Positions 5,010-10,299 of a stretch of 10,299 nucleotides of DNA are shown here, in pieces. Below the pieces are notes generated by a model. That model did no database searches and was not told the origin of the DNA. It saw nothing but the letters and a program-made list of their open reading frames with translations. Position numbers and translations under genes: made by a program. The DNA comes from Candidatus Blautia equi. Lineage in GTDB: Bacteria > Bacillota > Clostridia > Lachnospirales > Lachnospiraceae. The stretch lies in contig JAGHUU010000172.1 in NCBI GenBank assembly GCA_018064695.1, positions 1-10,299 of the forward strand, read 5' to 3'. Positions within the stretch are counted from its first letter, which is position 1. The number at the start of each line of letters is the position of its first letter.

Positions 5010-6854
5010 TTATGCCTCCATGATGATAGGAAGGATCATTGGATTGCGCTTGGTGCGCTTCCAGATGAACTCTCCTAAGGAATCCTTCACCATATTTTTA
5101 ATGCGGCTCCAGTCTGTGATGTTGCGGTCCAGGCATGCCTGAAGCGCATCCTCCACCACTTCTCTTGCCTCACCCATGAGGTCCTCAGACTCCCGCACAT
5201 AAACAAAACCGCGGGATACGATATCAGGTCCTGCCAGAACCACATTGCTGTGGCGCTCCAGTGTCATGACCACGATCATAATGCCGTCCTCTGCCAGATG
5301 CTGTCTGTCGCGAAGAACGATATTTCCTACATCTCCTACGCCGAGTCCGTCAACCAGAATAGCGCCGGTCTGTACATTTCCGGTCACTTCCGCGCCGTCC
5401 ATGTCCAGCTCCAGCACATTGCCGGACTTCAGGATAAATACATTATCTTTATCCATGCCGAGATCCATCACCACACGCTTCTGGGCGATCAGGTGACGGT
5501 ACTCACCGTGAACAGGGATGGAATATTTCGGTTTCACCAGGGAATAAATAAGCTTGATCTCCTCCTGGCAGGCATGTCCGGATACGTGTGCATCCTGGAA
5601 GATAACCTTTGCGCCCTTCATGGAAAGCTCATTGATGACCTTGGATACGGCTTTTTCATTTCCCGGAATCGGGTGGGAGCTGAAAATGATGGTATCGTTT
5701 GGCTTGATCTGAACTTTTTTATGAATGCTGGCTGCCATTCTGGAGAGCGCTGCCATGGACTCACCCTGGCTTCCGGTGGTGATGAGAACCACCTGCTCAT
5801 CCGGATAATTTCTGATGGCATCGATATCAATGAGGGTGTTATCAGGGATCTGCAGATATCCCAGCTCCGATGCGGTGCTGATGATATTGACCATGCTTCG
5901 TCCTTCCACAGCTACCTTTCTGCCATAGCGGTATGCAGTGTTGATGATCTGCTGCACACGGTCTACATTGGATGCAAAGGTAGCGATGATGATTCGATTG
6001 CCCTTGTATTCGCTGAATAAATTGTCAAAGACCTTTCCAACTGTGCGCTCGGACATGGTAAAGCCGGGGCGCTCCGCGTTGGTACTGTCGCACATCAGTG
6101 CCAGGACGCCCTTCTTTCCGATCTCAGCAAAGCGCTGCAGGTCAATGGCATCACCGAACACCGGTGTATAATCTACTTTAAAGTCTCCTGTGTGCACCAC
6201 AATGCCGGCCGGGGAATAGATGGCCAGGGCGGATGCATCCTGGATACTGTGGTTGGTCTTGATAAACTCAATGGAAAACTGGCCGAGGTTGATGACCTGT
6301 CCGTGACGGACCTCTTTCATCTTGGTAACCTCTACCAGGTTATGCTCTTTTAATTTGTTGGTGATAAGGCCAAGGGTCAGCTTGGTGGAATAAATAGGCA
6401 CATTCATCTGTTTTAAGATGTACGGCAGCGCACCGATGTGGTCCTCATGACCATGGGTGATAACAAAGCCTTTTACCTTATCAATATGATCTTTCAGATA
6501 GGTGACATCCGGAATGACAAGGTCAATACCCAGCATGTCATCCTCAGGGAAGGATAAGCCGCAGTCTACTACTACGATGCTGTCCTCATACTCAAAAGCG
6601 GTGATATTCATACCGATCTGCTCAAGACCGCCAAGTGGAATAATTTTCAGCTTGGATGCAGGCTTCTTAGGGCGTCTCGGGGTTACTCTGTTTAATCCCT
6701 TTCCTATAGGAGAGGATTTACGGTCATTTCTTTTCCTGTTAAATGTCTGTGGGATTCCTTTGTTCTTGTTCTCTGTTTCTGACGACGTTCTTGCACCGGC
6801 TGGCCGCTTAGGGCCGCCAAATCTACGTTTTTTACGACTGTTTTCGTTATTCAA
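5010..6854 (-). CDS. rnj: Ribonuclease J
   Basis: This 614-residue RNase J is a metallo-beta-lactamase/beta-CASP nuclease combining 5'-to-3' exonuclease and endonuclease activity in mRNA decay and rRNA maturation. Metal-binding motifs are intact: HGHEDHIG (H134, H136, D138, H139), H202 in TNHSIQDA, D224 in HTGDFK and H449 in PVHGEYRH. Beta-CASP landmarks are MCDSTNAERPG (D256), FSSHPIPGNE and SGHAC. Typical family members are about 555 residues; the excess is an N-terminal tail of about 65 residues rich in Lys, Arg, Asn and Pro, probably disordered and perhaps RNA-binding. The start is TTG at 6854, chosen because AGGAGG lies 6 bases upstream and no ATG precedes the conserved fold. The YlbF-family gene follows 5 bases later. 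J1 versus J2 cannot be assigned. Confidence 0.95.
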   Translation of the reverse strand: MNNENSRKKRRFGGPKRPAGARTSSETENKNKGIPQTFNRKRNDRKSSPIGKGLNRVTPRRPKKPASKLKIIPLGGLEQIGMNITAFEYEDSIVVVDCGLSFPEDDMLGIDLVIPDVTYLKDHIDKVKGFVITHGHEDHIGALPYILKQMNVPIYSTKLTLGLITNKLKEHNLVEVTKMKEVRHGQVINLGQFSIEFIKTNHSIQDASALAIYSPAGIVVHTGDFKVDYTPVFGDAIDLQRFAEIGKKGVLALMCDSTNAERPGFTMSERTVGKVFDNLFSEYKGNRIIIATFASNVDRVQQIINTAYRYGRKVAVEGRSMVNIISTASELGYLQIPDNTLIDIDAIRNYPDEQVVLITTGSQGESMAALSRMAASIHKKVQIKPNDTIIFSSHPIPGNEKAVSKVINELSMKGAKVIFQDAHVSGHACQEEIKLIYSLVKPKYSIPVHGEYRHLIAQKRVVMDLGMDKDNVFILKSGNVLELDMDGAEVTGNVQTGAILVDGLGVGDVGNIVLRDRQHLAEDGIMIVVMTLERHSNVVLAGPDIVSRGFVYVRESEDLMGEAREVVEDALQACLDRNITDWSRIKNMVKDSLGEFIWKRTKRNPMILPIIMEA

Positions 6855-6872
6855 ATATTATCCTCCTGAAAA

Positions 6873-6950
6873 ATTCACGATCTCCTTTTCTTATTCAGTC
6901 ATTCACGATCCCAAATTATTCTTTTTCTGTCTTATTTTTTTCTGTCTTAT
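6873..6950 (-). promoter_or_regulatory. Repeat-rich leader upstream of RNase J
   Basis: The 126-base gap before RNase J holds two sets of exact direct repeats. A tandem 15-base unit TTTTTCTGTCTTATT lies at 6922-6936, with 14 of its 15 bases repeated at 6937-6950. ATTCACGATC lies at 6873-6882 and 6901-6910, 28 bases apart. On the mRNA strand the leader is very A-rich and there is no terminator after the DUF1292 gene. I see no clean -35/-10 pair. Autoregulatory binding or a protein operator are possibilities only. Confidence 0.35.
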
Positions 6951-6980
6951 CTTACTGTTTCCGGCTAAAATTCTAAAGAA

Positions 6981-7235
6981 TTATTCCCAGTCCACGTCTT
7001 CCATCATTTCCTGGAAGACCTTAAATACAGCCTGAAGCTCATCCTCGTCCTCTACCATTTCATATACGGCTTCTGCTTCAGTGCTCTCTGATACGTCTTT
7101 TAAGATGTAGGCGTTGGCCTCATCGTCCTCTGAATCAGACACTAAAATATAGGATACACCGCCAATACGGGTCTCTTCCTCAATGATAAACTCCTCTACG
7201 GTGCCGTCCTCTGCTTCAAATCTGATCTTTTCCAT
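6981..7235 (-). CDS. DUF1292 family protein (YrzB-like)
   Basis: This small acidic protein has 84 residues from the chosen start (MEKIRFEAEDGTVEEF). It matches the DUF1292/YrzB family in size, in the N-terminal E-x-GT-x-x-EF pattern, in the YILVSDSED strand and in the strongly acidic C-terminal helix. The family sits between ruvX and downstream genes in many Firmicutes and its biochemical role is unknown. Two upstream in-frame ATGs (7271, 7289) have no better ribosome site. The start at 7235 is preferred because it matches the family's usual beginning and has GGAGA ten bases upstream. Several Clostridia carry a Fur-type regulator gene just downstream; none is present here. Confidence 0.8.
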   Translation of the reverse strand: MEKIRFEAEDGTVEEFIIEEETRIGGVSYILVSDSEDDEANAYILKDVSESTEAEAVYEMVEDEDELQAVFKVFQEMMEDVDWE

Positions 7236-7319
7236 GTTTTTGTTGTCTCCAATCTGTCGTCGTCCATTCATAAGGGAACCTTTTGTCACTGCCCGCTTAG
7301 CTCCGAGCGGTTTTCTGAC

Positions 7320-7757
7320 TCAGTCTGATGTAATACTGTTCCCCTTCAGATCCAGATAGCCCTGCAGAATAAACACGGCTGCAAGCTCATCCAGATACTG
7401 TTTTCTGTTTTCCCGGCGCACGCCGGCTTCCATTAACGTGCGGTTGGCTTCCACTGTAGTCAATCGCTCGTCCCACATGATCACGGGAAGACCTGTTCGT
7501 CTCTCCACCATTTCTTTAAATTCCAGAGCTTTTTCCGCCCTCTCCCCGAGGGTATTGTTCATATTTTTCGGATATCCTACCACGATCTCTTCCACCTGAT
7601 ATTCCGAAACCAGCTCTTCGATCCGGGCCAGAGTTTTTCTAAGCTTGTTCTCCTCTTTTCTCCAGATCGTCTCCACTGCCTGTGCAGTGATCCCCAGCGG
7701 ATCGCTGAGTGCTACGCCTACGGTCTTTGAGCCGTAGTCCAAACCGAGGATTCTCAT
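7320..7757 (-). CDS. ruvX: RuvX/YqgF-family RNase H-fold nuclease
   Basis: This 145-residue protein is of the YqgF/RuvX family, proposed as a Holliday-junction resolvase and shown in E. coli to act in 16S rRNA 5'-end maturation. RNase H-fold signatures are all present: LGLDYGSKTVGVALSD (D7), EEIVVGYPKNMN (about 56-67), WDERLTTVEA (D96, E97) and LDELAAVFILQGYL (D123, E124), so the acidic active site is intact. Length is normal. ATG at 7757 lies one base after the ireB stop (TGATATG), a coupled arrangement with only a weak ribosome site of its own. Order ireB-ruvX-DUF1292 is conserved across Firmicutes. Confidence 0.93.
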   Translation of the reverse strand: MRILGLDYGSKTVGVALSDPLGITAQAVETIWRKEENKLRKTLARIEELVSEYQVEEIVVGYPKNMNNTLGERAEKALEFKEMVERRTGLPVIMWDERLTTVEANRTLMEAGVRRENRKQYLDELAAVFILQGYLDLKGNSITSD

Positions 7758-7758
7758 A

Positions 7759-8031
7759 TCAGCGTTCCCAGGAGCGGTTTCTGATATACTCGTTTAACAG
7801 CTCCTCCACGATCTCGTCGCGCTCCACCTTCATAATAACGCTTCTTGCACCCAGGTGGCTGGTGATATAAGTAGGGTCACCGGACATAATATAACCAACG
7901 ATCTGGTTTACCGGGTTGTAGCCCTTTTCCTCCATAGCTTCATAAACCAGGCTCAGGACTTCCTTAACCTCAAGCTCCTGATCCGGTTTGGTTCTGAAAT
8001 ACTGTGTACTTCCAATGTTAGCTTCTGCCAT
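7759..8031 (-). CDS. ireB: IreB family regulatory phosphoprotein
   Basis: This 90-residue protein is of the IreB (DUF965, B. subtilis YrzL) family. In Enterococcus faecalis IreB is phosphorylated on N-terminal threonines by the PASTA kinase IreK and modulates cephalosporin resistance. The conserved core EKGYNPVNQIVGYIMSGDP and TYITSHLGARSVIMKVERDE is complete. The N-terminus here (MAEANIGSTQYFRTK) has S8, T9 and T14 as possible phosphosites. The start at 8031 is preferred because it matches the family N-terminus and has AGGA about ten bases upstream. An ATG at 8091 would add 20 residues unlike the family. In Bacillus alaS lies upstream; here mtaB does. Confidence 0.92.
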   Translation of the reverse strand: MAEANIGSTQYFRTKPDQELEVKEVLSLVYEAMEEKGYNPVNQIVGYIMSGDPTYITSHLGARSVIMKVERDEIVEELLNEYIRNRSWER

Positions 8032-8104
8032 ATCATTCACATCCTGTCTTCTATATTTACGAATGCCAATAAGGCCAGAACCATGAATCACTTTCTCATG
8101 TCAC

Positions 8105-8144
8105 ATAATAAGCAGGTGATGAGGTGCCGTGTGAACGGTAACAC
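8105..8144 (-). promoter_or_regulatory. Possible promoter and inverted repeat upstream of ireB
   Basis: The 184-base gap between mtaB and ireB contains a 16-base imperfect inverted repeat, GTGTGAACGGTAACAC (8129-8144, 12 of 16 positions symmetric). Read leftwards, TTCACA within it could be a -35 and TATTAT (8110-8105) a -10, but the 19-base spacing is long. The ireB operon probably starts here because a terminator-like structure follows mtaB. This is weak evidence. Confidence 0.3.
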
Positions 8145-8190
8145 ATTCTGACCAATATGCATACTCTTTTTTATTGTAATATAATTTTAT

Positions 8191-8225
8191 AAAAAAAACA
8201 ACCTCTATACTTGCTTTAGCAGGTC
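8191..8225 (-). terminator. Probable intrinsic terminator of mtaB
   Basis: On the mRNA strand GACCT (8225-8221) can pair with AGGTT (8204-8200), with an inner TGC/GCA pairing in the loop. It is followed by G and eight consecutive T (8198-8191). The stem is short and starts inside the last codons of mtaB; the T-tract is the stronger part of the evidence. Confidence 0.45.
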
Positions 8226-9538
8226 TGACCGAGAAGGAGATGCTCTCCAAGGAAGCCGTTGGACTTCACAGTCACAATATCGTTTACCTTAAGGTTCTCT
8301 GTTTTTTCAATGGCAACCTTCAGGTATTCCTTGCTGTGGCCGATGAAATAGGTCTTGCCATTCTGCTCAAGTTCTTCCTCAATAAGGACCTCCAGTTCTT
8401 TTCCGAACAGGGAAGTCTCATATTCGGCGGCTCTCTGCTCGTGGAGCTCCAGCATCCTGTCGCTGCGATCAGATTTCACTGCCTCGGTGAGCTGGCCCTC
8501 CATGCGGTCTGCTCTGGTGCCTTTTCTTCTGGAGAACTTGAAGATGTGGGTCTCGTAGAAGCGGATCTCCTTCACAAACTCGTAGGAAGCCCGGAAGTCC
8601 TCCTCAGTTTCCATAGGAAATCCTACGATCACATCGGTGGTGAGCGCCGGCGCATCCATATATTTTCTGAGAAGGCGGCATCCCTCGGCATACTCTGCCG
8701 CGGAATACTTTCTGTTCATATTTTTAAGGGTTCTGTCGCAGCCGCTCTGTAAGGAGAGGTGGAAATGCGGGCAGATCTTCTTCATGGCACCAAGCTCCCG
8801 TGCGAACTCCTCGGTCACGACCCTTGGCTCCAGGGAGCCAAGGCGGATACGCTCAATGCCCTCAATATCATGAATTCTCTTAATGAGGCTGAGGAGTGTC
8901 TCTTTTTCTCCGTCCTCGAAATCCATACCGTAGGAGCTGAGGTGAATACCGGTCAGCACCACTTCTTTATAGCCTTTGGCAGCCAGTGTCTTCACCTCTG
9001 CCTCCACATCCGCGATGCGTCTGCTTCGCACACGGCCTCTGGCGTAAGGGATCAGGCAGTAGGAGCAGAACTGGTTGCAGCCGTCCTGCACTTTAATATA
9101 TGCGCGCACATGCTCCGCAGTGCTGCTGATAAAAAGCTCCTCGTACTCATTGGTATGGTTGATATCAATGACAAAGGACTTCTTCTCTCTTTCGCTCTCA
9201 AAGGCCTCAATGGCCTGCACAATATTTTTCTTCTCATTGTTGCCCAGAATGATGTCCACAGCCTCATCCTTCTCAAGGTTCCCGGAACCTGTCTGGGCGT
9301 AACAGCCGGCAGCAATGACTATAGCTTCCGGGTTCATTTTTTTCGCTTTATGCAGAATCTGGCGGGACTTTCTGTCGGCGATGTTTGTCACCGTGCAGGT
9401 GTTGATGAGGTATACATCCGCGCCCGGTTCAAAGGGCACGATCTCATATCCCGCCTGCTCCAAAAGCTGCTGCATGGCGTCCACCTCGTAGGCATTGACC
9501 TTGCAGCCCAGATTATGAAGAGCAGCTTTTTTACTCAT
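8216..9538 (-). CDS. mtaB: tRNA (t6A37) methylthiotransferase MtaB
   Basis: This 440-residue radical-SAM methylthiotransferase converts t6A at position 37 of ANN-decoding tRNAs to ms2t6A. The N-terminal UPF0004 domain begins HNLGCKVNAYEVD and supplies C12, C48 (INTCTVT) and C79 (AAGCYAQ) for the auxiliary 4Fe-4S cluster. The radical-SAM domain has the CNQFCSYC motif (C154, C158, C161) followed by IPYARGRVRSR. HLSLQSGCDRTLKNMNRKY and TDVIVGFPMETEEDF are further family blocks. The C-terminal 65 residues form the TRAM domain. The GCKVN motif and length favour MtaB over MiaB or RimO. ATG at 9538 follows AAAGGAGG by 6 bases. It appears to be its own transcription unit, divergent from the HPr-like gene. 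Confidence 0.93.
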   Translation of the reverse strand: MSKKAALHNLGCKVNAYEVDAMQQLLEQAGYEIVPFEPGADVYLINTCTVTNIADRKSRQILHKAKKMNPEAIVIAAGCYAQTGSGNLEKDEAVDIILGNNEKKNIVQAIEAFESEREKKSFVIDINHTNEYEELFISSTAEHVRAYIKVQDGCNQFCSYCLIPYARGRVRSRRIADVEAEVKTLAAKGYKEVVLTGIHLSSYGMDFEDGEKETLLSLIKRIHDIEGIERIRLGSLEPRVVTEEFARELGAMKKICPHFHLSLQSGCDRTLKNMNRKYSAAEYAEGCRLLRKYMDAPALTTDVIVGFPMETEEDFRASYEFVKEIRFYETHIFKFSRRKGTRADRMEGQLTEAVKSDRSDRMLELHEQRAAEYETSLFGKELEVLIEEELEQNGKTYFIGHSKEYLKVAIEKTENLKVNDIVTVKSNGFLGEHLLLGQTC

Positions 9539-9613
9539 TTTACGCCTCCTTTACATTTATCTAATTTAGTCATACTATTCACAAATTGTTTAGAATTTTC
9601 ATCTCTTTTCACC

Positions 9614-9642
9614 TTGACTTTTAATATGCCCCACATTAAGAT
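9614..9642 (+). promoter_or_regulatory. Sigma-A-type promoter of the HPr-like gene
   Basis: TTGACT (9614-9619) and TAAGAT (9637-9642) are separated by 17 bases, a near-consensus -35 and a fair -10, about 49 bases before the HPr-like start. An AGGAGG ribosome site precedes the ATG by 8 bases. The mtaB promoter must lie in the same 152-base gap on the other strand, but I see no clear boxes for it. Confidence 0.65.
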
Positions 9643-9690
9643 AAGTCTGTAATCAAGGAAAGACTTAAAATTAAACAGGAGGTTACATAT

Positions 9691-9930
9691 ATGACAACAC
9701 TGAAAATCTCATTAAACTCCATCGATAAGGTAAAGACATTTGTAAACGAGATCAGCAAATTCGATTGTGATTTTGACCTCGTATCCGGAAGATACGTCAT
9801 CGACGCAAAATCCATCATGGGAATCTTCAGCCTTGACCTGGCAAAAGCCATCGAGCTGAACATCCACGCAGACGGCCCGCTTCTTGAGGAAATCCTTACC
9901 GTTATCAGCAAGTACGCAGTAGAAGCTTAA
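9691..9930 (+). CDS. HPr-like protein lacking the phosphocarrier histidine
   Basis: This 79-residue protein has the HPr fold. SKFDCDFDL, DAKSIMGIFSLDLAK and ELNIHADG align with HPr from residue 27 to about 70. HPr normally carries PTS phosphate on His15 in GIHARPA. Here that segment reads SLNSIDKVK, with Ser10 at the His15 place and Asp12 at the Arg17 place, so phosphotransfer is not possible by the usual route. The Ser46-equivalent S41 in KSIMG, the site for HPr kinase in Gram-positives, is kept, as in Crh of Bacillus (Gln15). A regulatory, Crh-like role is inferred; no ccpA or HPr-kinase gene is in the window. It is a monocistronic unit with its own promoter and terminator. Confidence 0.9.
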   Translation: MTTLKISLNSIDKVKTFVNEISKFDCDFDLVSGRYVIDAKSIMGIFSLDLAKAIELNIHADGPLLEEILTVISKYAVEA

Positions 9931-9956
9931 TCTCCTGCAATTTTTTCAGAAATCTT

Positions 9957-9985
9957 AAGGAACTGCTTTCGCAGTTCCTTTTTTA
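9957..9985 (+). terminator. Intrinsic terminator after the HPr-like gene
   Basis: A perfect 10-base stem AAGGAACTGC/GCAGTTCCTT with loop TTTC is followed by further T residues, 26 bases after the stop codon. Confidence 0.92.
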
Positions 9986-10012
9986 ATTTCCAAAATCCAG
10001 TTTTATTCAGTT

Positions 10013-10228
10013 TTACTCGATCTCAATGACCTCTGTGGTGCGGATAGCCTCCTCCATGAGCTGGTCGATCTTCTCTGCCAGCTTCTCCTCGGATTTGCGG
10101 ATCACCTTGATGATCGGCTTTGTTACAGGATGCTTAGCCACAAAGATGGTACAGCAGTCCTCGTATGGAAGGATGGCGGTCTCAAAGGTATTGATCTCCA
10201 GAAAGACCAATTCCTTTGCGCCCTCCAT
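10013..10228 (-). CDS. Small hypothetical protein, N-terminus uncertain
   Basis: A 71-codon frame on the minus strand, convergent with the HPr-like gene. I do not recognise the family. It has a strand-rich N-terminal half (KELVFLEINTFETAILPYED, then CCTIFVAKHP) and an acidic helical C-terminal half (KSEEKLAEKIDQLMEEAIR, TTEVIEIE); no signal peptide or membrane helix is seen. An in-frame TAG lies six bases upstream of the ATG, and no good ribosome site precedes it. The ATG itself falls inside the second arm of an inverted repeat (see 10103-10298). If that arm is an assembly artefact, the true N-terminus is missing and the real gene may be longer. Confidence 0.5.
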   Translation of the reverse strand: MEGAKELVFLEINTFETAILPYEDCCTIFVAKHPVTKPIIKVIRKSEEKLAEKIDQLMEEAIRTTEVIEIE

Positions 10229-10298
10229 CCTTACCTACGGGGCCTGCTGTAGCCTCGTTGTGGCTTAGGATCCTGTTACAAAGCCGATCATGAAGGTG
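10103..10298. repeat. Imperfect inverted repeat at the window end
   Basis: The plus strand 10229-10298 repeats, in inverted orientation, the segment 10103-10172, with about 60 of 71 bases identical and no gaps. The similarity continues weakly to about 10177/10224. The arms flank about 46-56 bases. The second arm is a plus-strand copy of the coding sequence of the small minus-strand frame. It reads ILTYGACC..., then VVA-stop-DPVTKPIMKV, so AAG (Lys) has become TAG. Ten of the eleven differences are transversions and nine change the amino acid. This looks like a decayed duplicate or a fold-back artefact at a contig end. Confidence 0.75.
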
Positions 10299-10299
10299 T

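Noticed and set aside
5250..6020. Plus-strand frame of 256 codons opposite RNase J
   Set aside because: It is antisense to an intact beta-CASP domain and has no ribosome site or domain; a codon-bias shadow.
8759..9652. Plus-strand frame of 297 codons opposite mtaB
   Set aside because: It is antisense to conserved radical-SAM motifs, runs across the mtaB start and promoter region, and lacks a ribosome site.

Overview
The window looks like chromosomal DNA from a low- to mid-GC Firmicute of the class Clostridia, most likely a Lachnospiraceae-type gut anaerobe. This is inferred from strong AGGAGG ribosome sites, the protein sequences, and a gene order that follows the Bacillus yrzL-yrrK-yrzB-(yrrL)-yrrM-yrrN/O neighbourhood. 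No species can be named from the sequence alone. Almost everything is coded on the minus strand; the HPr-like gene near the right end is the only clear plus-strand gene.

Layout, left to right. Positions 1-1645 hold a two-component system read leftwards: an OmpR-type response regulator followed by a membrane histidine kinase cut by the window edge. A promoter with two 11-bp-spaced TTAAGAT repeats lies just upstream of the regulator. Positions 1646-2244 have no protein gene. They hold two diverged, head-to-head copies of a long structured hairpin element (1750-1934 and 1986-2231), whose covariation and G-U wobble pattern suggest an RNA-level function. I do not recognise the element as a known family.

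Positions 2245-8031 are a conserved housekeeping run read leftwards: ireB, ruvX, a DUF1292 gene (yrzB-like), RNase J (TTG start), a YlbF-family gene, a short MltG-like membrane protein without the catalytic domain, the tRNA methyltransferase trmR, and the U32-family tRNA hydroxylase trhP. Spacing is tight from ireB to ruvX, from RNase J to YlbF, and from the MltG-like gene to trhP. The genes join kinase-signalling output (IreB), Holliday-junction/rRNA processing (RuvX), mRNA decay (RNase J, YlbF) and wobble-uridine modification (TrhP makes ho5U34, TrmR methylates it to mo5U34).

Positions 8216-9538 encode MtaB, which modifies position 37 of ANN-decoding tRNAs, so this stretch carries enzymes for two anticodon-loop positions. 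At 9614-9985 a plus-strand unit with clear promoter, ribosome site and terminator encodes an HPr-like protein that has lost the phosphorylatable His but keeps the Ser-46 region. The right end (10013-10299) holds a small unrecognised minus-strand frame and an imperfect inverted copy of part of it. The copy carries an in-frame stop and almost only transversion differences, so it is either a decayed duplication or a fold-back artefact at a contig end.
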